Shown in pieces: positions 1 through 12,352 of a stretch of 64,000 nucleotides of DNA. The stretch covers positions 118,041,891-118,105,890 of the forward strand of contig OZ020267.1 in assembly GCA_963971225.1 (NCBI GenBank). The letters are read 5' to 3'. A program made the position numbers and the translations under genes. The DNA comes from Melieria omissa (lineage: Eukaryota > Arthropoda > Insecta > Diptera > Ulidiidae). Every line of letters starts with the position of its first letter. Positions within the stretch are counted from its first letter, which is position 1. The notes beneath the pieces are model-generated. The model saw only the letters and a list, made by a program, of their open reading frames with translations. It searched no databases and was not told the DNA's origin.

Positions 1-1168
1 ATTCTGTTTGATAATGATTTAAATCAATTTTTAATTATTTTGTTAGGTACAGCTTCCAAGTGTGTTAATATGCTGTTTTTAAGATCTTCTTCGGACTCAT
101 ATTGGCGGTTTCCTGCATACACCTCTGTGGCATACACCTTAGCAGTTTTCTATGATATTTAAATCAGGAGAACGAGCTGGCCATTCTTAAAGCGTAATAT
201 TATTGTCTCGGAAAAAAAACCCTGACTACTTTCGCCGTGTGAACAGCCGCATTATCCTGCTGAAATATAATGCTGCCTTTGACGAGTTGATGTACTCGGT
301 GGAATACTTCATTACCAATTAAATAAAGGTAATCCACGCTTTCCATTTTTGGTGGTACAAATTTTATTTCGAACTTCCCTCGGTAAACAATTCCCGCCCA
401 TATCATTAAACTACCTCCTCCATATTGACGGCGGCTTAAGAGCTCCCCGTCTTTCCTGAGATCATGGTAATAATATGACCAGCCATCTGGGCCATCGAGG
501 TAAAAAGAACCTGCCGCCAGCGTTTTCCCCCAATTAATTGAGCTTGTGGAAAATTTAATTTTCGCAATTCTTTACGTTTGATGTGCTGGCAATCGTGTAA
601 AACTCTCAGAACATTTATTATATTTGTTTTAATATTCGTTTTTTCAGTAATTTGCCTAGCACTGAGGTGAGAATTAGAAGCTTCTCGTTTTTCTCAGTCA
701 GATTGGCCATATTTTTGGGGATTTTTTAATAAATTATGTATAACTTTCCGACTTCTGTTCAAGTTTTCTGCTATTTCGCTAATTTTCATGCGCTTTATAT
801 GCAATTAAGAGTGACGTCCATTGCAGCTGTGCTAAGCTATATTCCTCGTCCCATTTTGTTCGAATCAGAGTTAATTTGTGCATAAAATAGAGCGCGAAGA
901 CAAATAAAAAAACGACAACTCTTCCATTCGCAACAGCACAATGTAAGCTATATTCGATTTCATCAACATGTGCTATCGTTTTGTCGTACTACACTCAATA
1001 ATTTTACCTTTTAACGGTTTCTAAAGTCGGATAAGTCTCAAATCAAAGCTTTCTAGATAACTGTTGATCTCAACTTTCTTACAGTGTTGCCACTAAAACA
1101 TGTTAAGGTTCATAGTTTTTTCAACAGATAAAAAAAATTAAAATTGCTAACGTTTTGTCGTGGACTGT
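1..1168 (-). mobile_element. Tc1-like DNA transposon, degenerate, cut by window edge
   Basis: Reading minus, a helix-turn-helix-like start (KISEIAENLNRSRKVIHNLL, about 790-720) is followed by broken transposase frames. One is MIWAGIVYRGKFEIKFV with IFQQDNAAVHTA, which carries the second catalytic aspartate; another is WPARSPDLNIIEN with the closing glutamate. These are DD34E signatures of the Tc1 group. The end near 1168 reads ACAGTCCACGACAAAACG on the minus strand, a typical terminus next to TA. Stops and frameshifts show it is dead. The other end is left of base 1. Confidence 0.8.
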
Positions 1169-2073
1169 ATGTACACTCCGATGATAGCATGTCTGCTACT
1201 TTTGCCTTTTATTGATATTATAATGAATAAAACGTACTTGTACTATTATAAATATAATTGCATGACAATATCTGTGGCTATATGAAATATTAGTTTTAGG
1301 GATATCACTCTAGAAGATTTTTTTTTTTGGTTTAAACCATAGATGCGCACGCTGCTACTCGCAAGCAGCGTTGCACAGTGTCGCGAGTAGATGACGTAAA
1401 TGTAGAAAAATAAGTTTGTAGTACTGAAGTAAATACCTCAATTTACTAAAATGTGAAAACGAATTTTAAAAATATCAATTTATATACCGATGGCAGGCCA
1501 CCAAACATGCACTTTGTGAAGGTTGGTGACTTGGGTAGAAATTATTGCAATTTGTTTGTAAGTTCGAGGACTTTTGTCGAAAAATTTCCCATGGAACCTT
1601 ATGTTAAACCAGTGGTCGGCAAATTTGACAATGAGATGGTGTTAGTGAGCGCAGTGAAATTTCTCTCCACTGCATAAAATTATACCTAAACAACGACTGA
1701 TTGAGAGAGTGTACTGTGTACGTGTGCTGAGCGTACTGCTCATAGGAGTAACCTTTGCCGACCATTGATTTAAACATGTCGCTACTTTGGCTTTCGCGCT
1801 TTTATGTTTACCTTTTTGAAACGCTACCATAGAGCGAGCATTTTAGATTGTTAATATTATATAAGATAAGTTACGAAACAAAATTAGTGTAAAAACTGCG
1901 GATGCAGTTTTAAGGGTGCGGCACTCATTAGATAATGGATGCACTAAGTTTGAACCATCATTAAAAATTATGAAACTTTTTGTAAGCGAAGAAGTTTATA
2001 AAAGTGATTTTGATGATGATGAATATTTAGAGTTAAATCTTTAATTTAATTTATTTAAATTGTATGCCTTTAA

Positions 2074-2918
2074 CCTTCACTGCGTGCTTGGGGTATACAG
2101 TTCCCCACGACGACATAAAACATTAAATTGTGAAGGTTTTTAATTCTAAACGATATATTTATACTTATATCGTTGGAAAGGTATTGATGAGAGAATTCTA
2201 AAAGCATAAACAGATATCTCATTTAAAGTATGATTAGGCAGATATAGCCAAAAAAAGCACACAAAATGTTTGTTGTGCTATGGGGAATAAATGACCCCGT
2301 TATTTATACCAATACATTTTGTATGCAAAACTTATCCAAGTTCTGAACCACTCAAGTTCTAAATCTCAAGCACACTCACCGGTGGAATAACAGATTCAAA
2401 GACGGTAAACAAATAAATAAAATAAAAATACTAATACAAAAAAACAAACAACAACATTAATAATATTTCATACTATAATGATAATGAAACAGCCGCCGTG
2501 GCTCAGTTGGTTAGTGCGCGGTCCAACGAGTCGCATGCAGAGCGACGCAAGATCGAATTCTGCATGTAGTAACACCTAAAAAAAAATAACGGGAAACTCG
2601 TTTTCTCTTTCGGTGGCTGTCCTCTCAGCTGGAAATGGCAAACCTCTGAGAGCAAAAATTGCCTATGAAAAAGCTCCCAACCTGCCGTTCGGAACCGGCA
2701 TAAAACTGTAGGTCCCTTCCACCCGCGTACAAAATTCACACGCACAACACGGGTGGTTGCGGGAAGCTAGGCCTTAGTCTCGCGTAAGCGGGCTGTCGTG
2801 CCAATCAAATAATAAATAATAAATAAACATATAATGATAATATAATTATTTCAAAAATGGGGAACTCAGTTCCCCATTGCACGGGATTAGGGTGTAAAAA
2901 CCATGCACAGAGTGAAGG
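2074..2918. mobile_element. TTAA-flanked palindromic element containing a SINE
   Basis: Flanked by TTAA at 2070-2073 and 2919-2922. The left end CCTTCACTGCGTGC matches the reverse complement of the right end, CCTTCACTCTGTGC, with a further matching segment. A TTAA duplication with CC-starting ends is the habit of piggyBac-type transposons. No transposase was found, so it is non-autonomous. Motifs such as AGTTCCCCA recur in both orientations inside. A SINE copy (2490-2826) sits in the middle; without it the core is about 0.5 kb. Confidence 0.65.
2490..2826 (+). repeat. tRNA-derived SINE, full-length copy 1
   Basis: Begins CAGCCGCCGTGGCTCAGTTG, which carries an RNA polymerase III A box (TGGCTCAGTTGG). 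A degenerate B box (AGATCGAATTC) follows about 60 bases on. After that come a poly-A stretch, an about 240-base unique body and an AATAAATAATAAAT tail. At least seven related copies occur in this window. Confidence 0.85.
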
Positions 2919-2949
2919 TTAAGCTGATCTCATGTGTTATGTGTTTTGT

Positions 2950-3715
2950 TTTTGTTCAGTTCAGTTAAATGAATAAAAAAGGCTGCTTTTTTATAAAAAC
3001 TTTAATTTCTTTAAAATTACGCAACTCAATATCGGCAATTCGAGCAACTTCGAACACAATTCACCAAAACAACACAATAATGGAAATTCGTGATATCCTC
3101 ACACAACACCAACACAAATTAAAACTAATGTGGGTTCCCAGTCACGTTGGCATCAAAGGCAACGAAATCGGAGACAATGCCTCAAAATTTGCACTACAAG
3201 CGCCAATACTCCTACAACAGACATCGACTAAATCGGACATAAATGGGAAGAATGGGAAAATTACCAGCATTACTATAAAAAATACAACATGGAAGCCAAA
3301 CCGACATCATACCCTAGTGATGCAAAATAATATACATAAAATATTTCACACGGTTTAAACTAGGACTCACATTACTTACACACCAACACCTAATGGAAAG
3401 AACAAGCGCACCTCTATACAAACTGTGCAACACCCAGCAAATCTCAATACAACACATCACAGAAGAATGTCATGTCATCAAACAAACACAAGAACAACTC
3501 AACCTACCCCCTATATCAGCCCTTATCAGTAACTTCACCAAAGAAAATATATATAATATTATGAACATTCTAAGAGAATGTGGCATCTTTTACAATATCT
3601 AATCAAATAATCGGCCGTAAGCCTTAGATGCTAGTGCCTTAGTTTTAAGTTTGTTTTATAATTTATTTATTAAATAAACTGTAAATAATAATAATAATAA
3701 AATAAAAAAAAATTA
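2950..3715 (+). mobile_element. Non-LTR retrotransposon tail (I/jockey-like), RNase H and zinc knuckle
   Basis: The frame at 2969-3358 has the RNase H signature LMWVPSHVGIKGNEIGDNAS. A shifted frame (3393-3602) continues with a cysteine/histidine motif (LCNTQQ...HITEECH). It ends in TAATAATAATAAAATAAAAAAA at about 3690-3715, a TAA-type 3' tail as in I elements. It is 5'-truncated with a frameshift near 3358, so inactive. Confidence 0.8.
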
Positions 3716-3867
3716 GGAAATGTTTCTAACTTTTGGGAGAAAATTTGAGTATTTTTTTAAGACTTAGGATAAAGTCATTTCAGGTATCTGGCAACACTGT
3801 TCTGAGCGCAGCTTCAGTGTTGTGTCAGACTTCACGCTCGTTTGCGGCTCGCATACTGCGAATATTT

Positions 3868-4112
3868 CTGTGACCGTAAGGAATAACAGCCAAAGTCGAG
3901 TTAGGACAAAATTGAGTTATTACCACCATTGCATTCGTCGTATTCAAATATACTACTACACAAAATTCTATGGCTTTTGCTCATAAAATGAATTTTTTAC
4001 GCTCAAAAATTTAAAATTTATCTAGTGTAATCTAAAGACAATTCAAAAATTAAAAGTGCTCTCCTGAAAACTTCATAAAATTCACTTTGGCTGTTATTCC
4101 TTACGGCCACAG
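3868..4112. mobile_element. Palindromic miniature element, copy 1 of 2
   Basis: The end CTGTGACCGTAAGGAATAAC recurs inverted at 4081-4112. A second copy with the same body lies at 42429-42697. The inverted ends reach about 30 bases (through GCCAAAGTCGA). No coding capacity; a miniature inverted-repeat transposon of unknown superfamily. Confidence 0.75.
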
Positions 4113-4583
4113 ATTTACGTTTTTGTATTCACTGAGTATTCATATAAATCAGAAAATTTTTAGGGCTGAATGGGAGATACAAAGTTTTTTTCTTTAAACA
4201 CTTCTAATAAAGCGCAATGCTTATTTTGCAGGCATACGATTCCTGGTAATCGTTTTTTAATTTTCAAAGACATTACAAAACATGGCTTTGATATTTTAAC
4301 GCTAACAATATTTTTCAAGTTAAAATATAAGAGCTAAAAAAATGTACGCCTTAAGACAACTGGTTCCTAATTTCATTGGTTTTTCAACTGGTTTTTTGTA
4401 AGTCAATTGGACAACTAGTTGTTCAAGTAGCTGTCAGCGAATGCAGAAGTCAGTCAGTTCGCTTCTAATCGTCCACGTTTTGTGTGCGCGTTCATAGGCA
4501 AGAGGAGCATATAAAACTGAGAAACACGCAACAGAGGTCAGATAAGCAACAAAATTACGTTACGTCTAAAGTTCAGCCTATTA

Positions 4584-5013
4584 CCCCGTTTATACGACAG
4601 CTCAAGTCGCTTTCAGTCAATACGCATTGAGTCAATACAGTAGTATAAACACGATTTCAAACCGCTTCGAACGTTCTTAGCGTATCGAGTCAAAGCGCTT
4701 TTCAAATGAGTTTTTAAATTTTCAAGTCGCTTCGAAAATGCATATAAGCGGTTTAACATTTTCAAAGTGCCTTGAAAATCAGCTGATGGTCTTGTCCACT
4801 CAATTTTCTGAGCATTTTCAAGTAACAAACAAGGACCCCAACAGCTAACATTTATAAGACGTCAAAAAAATAGGAAAAACGAAAAAATAAAAGCATACTT
4901 TTCAAACCGTCAATTCAGTCAGTCAATTCGCTTCTGAAATCAATGTAATAAACACCTGGCTCGAAAGCGTATCGAGTCAATGCAAATCGACTGGGACCGA
5001 CGTATAAACATGG
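4584..5013. repeat. AT/TCAA-rich repeat with GTTTATACG ends, related to 59920-61610
   Basis: Ends show CCCGTTTATACGACAG on the left and, inverted, CATGTTTATACGTCGG on the right. Internal phrases (GCGCTTTTCAAATGAG, GAGTCAAT, CATTTTCAAAG) recur at about 59920-60010 and 61480-61610. Likely a non-autonomous DNA transposon; the superfamily is unclear. Confidence 0.5.
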
Positions 5014-5084
5014 TATATGATGCTTTGATTGTTGCATGTTTTGTCTTGGGTGATTTCAGTTGCAATTTAACGTGGTTTGAGCAG

Positions 5085-5786
5085 TAGAGCTGCAAAATTA
5101 TCGATAGTCGAACTATCAGATAGTTTCGATAGTTTGGAAAAAACTATCAGATAGTGTTGATAGTTTGGAAAAAACTATCGATACTATCGCAGCCAAAAAA
5201 CTAAACTAATTAAAATTTTTATTTTGAAATTATTTTTTAAGTATATTTTAGACCATTATAAAGTATATTGATGTATATTTTTAAACATTAAACGTTTTCA
5301 ACGCAATTACAGCAGCTAACACGATAAAAACCCAAACTCAAGAATATGTTTCCGCGCTTGAAGAAACATGTACATAAGTCATCTCACTCGCCCTCTTTGA
5401 CAAAATAACAGATACTAGTATGTCGGCTTCTCACATTTCGGTTCAAATTCGGTTTATAGCACCGGTCATGCTAAACATTTCTTTACAATCTTGTCAGATT
5501 TTTTTATTATCTGACAATTTTTTCACGAATTGAAGAAGACACATACATTTTTTCGAAAATCGACCAAATTCAAATAAAATGTACCAATCTGCATTAAATG
5601 AAAATTAAAAAATTAATCTACCAAATTTGGTAGAGTTTTACCAAAGCGTCAACATTCGTGTTGCCCTGATCGAAAACAAATGGCAGCGAATAGATAGTAT
5701 CGATAGTAACGAGAACCATCGATAGTGAAGTGAAAATGAACACTATCGATACTATCAATAGTACCATCGATAGTTTTGCAGCTTTA
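5085..5786. mobile_element. hAT-type element packed with TATCGATA motifs
   Basis: Flanked by the 8-bp direct repeat TTGAGCAG (5077-5084 and 5787-5794). Ends read TAGAGCTGCAAAA and, inverted, TAAAGCTGCAAAA; an 8-bp duplication with TA(G/A)-type ends fits the hAT superfamily. Near both ends lie TATCGATA palindromes (about 5101, 5178, 5698, 5744) plus CATCGATA variants. No transposase frame was found, so non-autonomous. Confidence 0.75.
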
Positions 5787-6439
5787 TTGAGCAGCAATGA
5801 ATTGTGGGAGCAGTAGTGGTTGGTATAAGAATATTTTTAATTCTTTTAATTCAAAATTAGTTAGTTTAATTTTTACAGATAAAAGCTGTTCTCTCTTGTA
5901 AGGCGGGAAATTAAAAAACCTCAGCGTTGTTCTATCGAAGAACGGCTTGAAGACAACTATTTAACGGAATTTTGAAAGGTATTTATTAACTTATTCATTT
6001 AAATGTTTATTAATTTCTTGCAGATGAGGTCCATGATGATTAGGAACTGGACATTACATTGCGTTAGGCCCTTTTTTGCATATTATTAAGTTATATTTGT
6101 TGTTAGGTAAATATTTCTCATATGCAGTGACAATTGTTTTTGTTTGTTATTTTATGAAAATGTCAAATTAAATTTTATAATAATTTAAAAAAGTCCAATT
6201 GTTTTCAAGTGGTTGGAAAACTAACCCATAATTAACTAGTTTCCAAACTACTTGCTTTACAACTGGTTTATAAACTGTTTTGCTTTGGACTGACTTTTGA
6301 CTAGTTGCAAATGAATGCAGACGGGGACAATTGTTAAAAGAGTGAGATTGCTCCAAGGAAACGAGTCGCTTCTGAAGTCAGCGATGACTGACACGCGACC
6401 AGTTGAAAAACTACATTTGGACCAGTCCGATTTTCTACA

Positions 6440-7300
6440 GGGTGGTTTAAACTATACTTTGGAGTCATAAAAAGAATATCCAGTTAAGTGCCTTGGAGCA
6501 TGCGATGAGCGCTCGCAAAGTTACACATGCATTTTTATCGAAACCATTTTTTGTAAACTGGGTGGACAAATCACTCGAACAGCTAACAGTCCGATTATTT
6601 GATTGGGAGTGAAAACGCTGAATTCACTGGTTTTGTGTGCACCTTGGCTATGCAGTTGGAAAAGTATTGCATTTGTTTTATAAATTTGATAGCTGGGACA
6701 AAAACAAAGCGAACGAGGTGCATATAGACGTAAAATTCAAATCAAAATTCATTTTCGGGGGTCAAATCACGCATTTAGCAAAGGAATGGAGCTTGTCCGA
6801 TTATGCGATTGAGCCACTGTATATCTTCCTGTACTTTTCGTCTTGCGCAGTCATTGCAATGTAATGTGCTTGGGACAGAGAGTTTTTTTGATGGCAATTA
6901 TACTTTGTGCAGACATGTCGACATGACATGTCGCCAGAAATTTTTAACGCGGCCTATACTAAGCCGAAAATTTTGCACAAAACTAACATTGAACAACTCA
7001 TTGCACATTAGTTACATATCATCAATGGGCTTTTTCGAGGACAAAAATATTCAAGTTTTTGATTGGCCACTACGAAATCCTGACTTAAATCACATCGAGC
7101 ACCTTTGGGTTATTGCTCGAGGAGTTTACGCAAAAGAACGACAGTTTTATTCAAAGATGGATTTTAGAAAGGCGATTAAATAGGTTTAGGCTTGAATACC
7201 GGCACAAACTTTTCAGAATCTTATTTTATGTGTGCCTAAAATATCTTGGAAATGGGTAAATTATTAAAAAACTCTTTGGAGTACCTTGAGCTATGAAAAC
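6440..7300 (+). mobile_element. Tc1-like transposon, degenerate, copy A of a two-copy family
   Basis: Broken plus-strand frames; the clearest is FFEDKNIQVFDWPLRNPDLN at about 7030-7090, continuing HIEHLWVIARGVYAKERQF, the DD34E C-terminal block with its closing glutamate. The downstream part (CTTTGGAGTACCTTGAGCTA, about 7280) recurs on the other strand at 24740, so 24680-25550 is an inverted copy of the same family. Frameshifts and stops throughout. Confidence 0.75.
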
Positions 7301-10300
7301 AATTTTACTTTACTTTAGTTAACTAATTGCGATTTCTTCTTATAGATATAATTTTTTTTGTTTAGATATATTTTACAATAAATATTTCAGTAAAACTATT
7401 TTAGCTAAATCAATTGTTTAAGGAAAATGTAACAAAATCCAAGCTCAAATTTACGACTGAGTGCAGCTCGCAAAAATACATGGGAACAGAAGAGTATAAT
7501 ATACCGAGGAGATCACTACCGTGTATTGACATGATAAATACAATGAAGTTTATGTTAATACAATATCAACACACTGAAAATAATTAAAATATGCCCATTC
7601 GAAATATGTATGAATATGCAAGTCATTTTCGAATGCAATTAAAATATATTGAAAAAGTAAAGAAAAGTTAAGAATTCTATTATCTCTGAAATATTAAAAT
7701 CATATCTTTGTTATGTTTAAATATATTAATTGTATATCTCTTTGATTGTTTATTTTGAAATTTTATCTACGAACAATGTTTACGTAGTAAGATGGTAATT
7801 AGAATTTACTTTTTTAATAAAAAATAGTTCGAAAAACTTTTATATGAATTTTGCATTCTGCCAAAAATATAACTGATGGACCACATCATTTCCCGAAATT
7901 ACGTGCTTCGATAAATATTTTTTACAAACAAGAACAAAAATCAGACAGACAAAACTTGCGTACGAAAAAACGTTTGTGCGATCGCTTTGCAAAATCAACC
8001 ACCATTTCAATGTGACGAGAAAAGCCAAGTTGGCTTGCTGTGGAAAACAACAACATTGCGTGTTGTTGTCGAAAACAGAATGAAGTACCAGTGCCTGGTA
8101 ACTTGCAGCAATGTCAGCGTTTTCAAATTGAAGCACTCTTGCTGTGAGTAATGTTCTGAAAAAGGTTTGAAAAAGTCAATCCTAAGTAGCGAAACTTATT
8201 TGTAGCCGCACACTAGTGGCAGTGTTGCCGTACAAGCAGTGTTACCCATAACGATTTTCTGTTCGTTTTGGCAGTAAATTCGCTGCCTTTTTTCCTGACT
8301 GCTCTTTCCAATCATGAAATAAAGAAATGTTTAAAAGATTAAATATTTTAAGGAAACTGTAAAGTTACTTTAGAAATACAATAGTTATTACCACAACTGA
8401 TTAAAATAAAGAGCATATGAACACAAATTTCAATTTTGCTTTCGTACAAATAATTTCATGATGAAAACTTAAAATAATCAATATCAAGGTGATTTTGTTT
8501 TTGTACAAGGTAAAATGTGAGCGACAGTTTCTTGCAATAAATTATCTCAAATTTTCTGCGTTTCAGTAATGTTGTGCATCTTCATAACTCTTAATACGTA
8601 CTAAAAATATGTTTTTATGCATTTTGATTGGTAATACAAACGCACAACACGATAATTTAATTTAATATGTCCCGTTATCCAGGACACAGCAATCAATTTT
8701 TGTTGAAAAGTATATGTGTGCGAGTTTTCGTTACTTCTCTGTAGTACCATCTCTATTCGCAACTTTCTGCACTTGAAACGTTCTTAGGTTTGCTCTACTT
8801 TTGGTTCTGCACACAGCTGATGTTGCTACATATAGCTCTTTCAACCCTGACTTGTTTTTGTCATTTGTTAATACATTTTATATCATCGACCTTCCAACTT
8901 CTTAACCCTAATTCCCAGAATTTTAAAAGTAACGTAAACCCAGAACTGAGACTTTCAGGCTCATATGAGCTAAAGTACTGCAAAACTCAATTTATTTTAC
9001 TTTTCCAAATCCAGTTACTACTTAAAAAGTTGTAAGTTCTACATTTTAAGTAAAGAACTTGTGAATACAGGGTCCACTGAAAAACAATTGCTTCTGCGAA
9101 AGTATAATTAATTAATGCAGATATTCACATCTTTGCCAAGTTTGGGTAGAAGTGGAATGGAGATTCGTTTATTGTAAACATGTTCCTGCGTTTTCAAATA
9201 TGACACCGACTTTGTTAACGTGTACCAGAATTTAACGCCTGCGAACTGACCTTTTGCAGTAATATAGAATCTATTGTTCTCTAAGTTATCGCTCGTAGAT
9301 ATTCGCGGCTATAAAAAAAAAAAATTGCCAGTTATCGTAAAAACAACTATCTTTTGCTATCTGTACTCTCATTTCAGTAAGGACGTGTTTTAAGCCATAT
9401 GGCATATGGTGCAATATCAGCATCATCAATCAAATGCATAAAGAAAGCTAAAGGCCTTTCATCAGGTTTGCGTTTTTTGATATACCCATAATACAAATTG
9501 TGTTTCTTCCGAGTGTACGAATATTTATCGGGATTGGAAGACATATTTTTTTTTTGTTCCGTGTTCACTCCTCTCTGGAACATAGGGCCTTCACAAGACA
9601 GCCTTGTGTTGGTTACGTTAATCAGTTGTGTTGTTCTGCCAGGATAGGTGATTAGCCTGCCGCAGGTAGTCCTAAGTGATGGAGCCATCTAACGCCGCTC
9701 AGGAACTTCGCCTCCGTTCGAGCGCCATCTGAGGAGGTTACAGCAGAATAGTTAGGGACCTCGCTAGATCAATTTGGTGCGCTGTTTTCGCAGTTGTCCG
9801 CTTCCCTTGCAGATGTCGCTCCTGCACCGTGTCTAACTGTTTATTTGTTTGCTTTTATCAGCCGCACAGCGCATAATTGCGCGTACTATTGCGTGGAAGT
9901 GTGTGGAATAGGAATAATTGGGTTGGGAATCCATGAACTACAAGACATACACTGTATGAACTAACATCAGCTTCGGCAAGGCATAAATTCTTCAAAATAT
10001 GTCGTATATTGTATTTTAAAAAATTTTAATTGACTTCATCCAATGCTAACTAGATAAGTGCTAGGCTCAAAAACTATAAACTTAAAACGAAAATGCACCT
10101 AAACATGAAAAATAAAAAATATTCTTCCATGTGGTGGAAAAAAAGTCAAGGAATTCTGTAAATTTAAAGTAAATTAAAGTTTTTTGTTCAAATGAGCTTC
10201 TGAGGTTCACTTCTGGGGTTTCGTTAAAATTAAAAAAAAGTACAACTGTCCAAAATGTTAAATTTATAAATGCACTATAATTCTAACATTCCATTAGAGG

Positions 10301-11320
10301 ATTACATAAAATATTGGAATCGAAAATCTTTTGGTATAGGATTTACCACCATTTGAAATCTTTAGTGAGAATGTGAGGCTCACTTCTAGGAATTAGGGTT
10401 AAACATTCTTTCTAGGCGCCATTCAGAGCTGTATCAAGTTTGCAGGTATTTGTTCAAAATACATTTCCTCTGCCGAAGTTCGTTGCTCTCTATTGTCCAT
10501 ATTTTAAAAGCTACACACATGAAACTATGATCAACTAACTAAGATCAAGTATAGTATTGGTAATAATAGCTAATCGTGAATATAACATAACAAAGTTATG
10601 CTTTGTGAAGTGCTGCTAGATTTCAAGTGAAGCAGTTCTTACATTCTCGACGGTAATACGCAGCCGTTTTTGATTTATTGGAACCTTTGTTTTATTAACC
10701 ACTTACTTAGCATTTTTTGACCAAAAAGCGAAATAATTTTGTTAAAGTACAATACATTTCTACAAAACTTGATTAAGAGAAACACCCCTACGAATTACCA
10801 TGGACAATAGAACATAAACTATCATATGTTTTAGTTTTTTCTTTCAAGTCTTACACTTTATGAGAAACCCGCCCTCCCGTTTGGGAGTAACAAAATGCGA
10901 TTTCAAAGGGTGACACTTGAGCCGCCCCCTTTTTGATTAAAAAGATATCAATGTTTTTTCATATTTTAATATGTGTTCAATAAACTCTGTCAGTAAATTC
11001 TCTCATCCTTGCTAGGGCTTTTTTAGTCCGGTAAGGTTTAACTACCCCTTAGCCCTCAAATGCATGAATTATTTTCATGATTGTTCAACGTACCATCTTG
11101 TTTTTAAAGCAAATTACGAGGAAAACATTTTTAATACTAGCAAAAACAATCGGTGTTCAGTTTCTGTTACAAAAACTTGTATCGGGGTTTAACTTGAAGT
11201 ATGTACAAAACATTTTCACATTGTTTATTTGTCAAATAAGTATACGAAAAAATAAAGTCAGCTACTTCACTTTGTTGAACACACTTTGGGATATAAATGT
11301 ATACGCCTTTATGAATTAAT
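7301..11320. other. 4-kb stretch without a recognisable gene
   Basis: AT-rich DNA to the left of the last visible Utx exon, so probably intron or downstream of Utx. Short open frames (for example 9688-9374 minus, 104 codons) have no recognised domain and no homologous pattern. Nothing here resembles the JmjC domain of Utx. Confidence 0.5.
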
Positions 11321-11325
11321 ATATA

Positions 11326-12207
11326 GGGGAATTCTTTGTAAGGTGCCATCCCACAGCTTTTTTGCGCATAGCTCTTTAGAAAATTAACGTATCGCCAATT
11401 CTAATATACCGTTGCAAAGAAGATTTAAAGACCTATGATCCAAGGTAACACTGCATTTGAACTTTTCCTAAATACGAATTTGACAGGCAATTTCCCAAAG
11501 TGTTCAAAATCGACAACCTAAAATTTTTTAATGTAAAGTGCCACCCCCTAAAAAACCGCTAAAACGTTAAAATCTCAAGTAAAAATGCATGATTTAGAAA
11601 ATTTACGAAAGATTGTTGAATTTAATTTGAATTGAATAGAAAATGACCGAAAGCAAAATGGAAATTAATGGTAACGAATAAAACGAATAATTGTATGGAA
11701 ATTAATAATCAAAACTGAACTAATTTATTCCTCATGATAGGATTAGAGAAAAATTGAGCAATAAAAAGTTATTTTGCCGATATAGGACCACAAAACAATG
11801 AAAAAAGGGGGTGGCACCTTACAAAGAAAAAAAGGTGGCACTTTACATTTTTATGCCGTTTTGGAAATCATTATATAAATGTGTTCCTTTTACGATATGC
11901 TCGGATATCATTTCGGATTATGAAAACCCTTTAAAAATTAAGTCCAACACTGATATTAACCTTAGTTTTTTATAAGTTTTTGGTTACTTTTTCACCGCAA
12001 GAAAAACCTTCAGTTTTCATTTTTATGTTTTTTCTTAACCAAATTTGACACTTTGATTTACCCAGACCGTGTTATTGCGTCTGTTCCCTTAAAAACCACA
12101 TTAAAATTGATGTTGACATATATACCTTAAATGGCAATAGGCATTTTTTTCTTGGATTGCTGGAACGTCGAAATCGAGCAGGGGTGGCACCTTACAAAGA
12201 ATTCCCC
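11326..12207. mobile_element. Foldback-like TIR element with repeated internal motif, in Utx intron 8
   Basis: The left end GGGGAATTCTTTGTAAGGTG is repeated exactly, inverted, at the right end; the match runs about 26 bases and both sides are flanked by TA. The terminal motif (AAGGTGCCACCCC-like) recurs internally at about 11536, 11810 and 11843 in both orientations, giving a foldback layout. No coding frame. The right end lies about 145 bases from the donor of Utx exon 8. Confidence 0.75.
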
Positions 12208-12352
12208 TATGTATATAAATGTCGTTGTGAAAGATATGAAAAATGTTTTGAGTTTTAGGCAAATTACAGAAACAAGGAAATCTCCGATTTATATGTATGT
12301 GTAGTTCAGAAGTGTATAGTTATTATAGTAGAAGATTGTAGATCATACTTAC

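Noticed and set aside
9374..9688. 104-codon minus frame
   Set aside because: No domain, poor context, and unlike the Utx C-terminus I was looking for.
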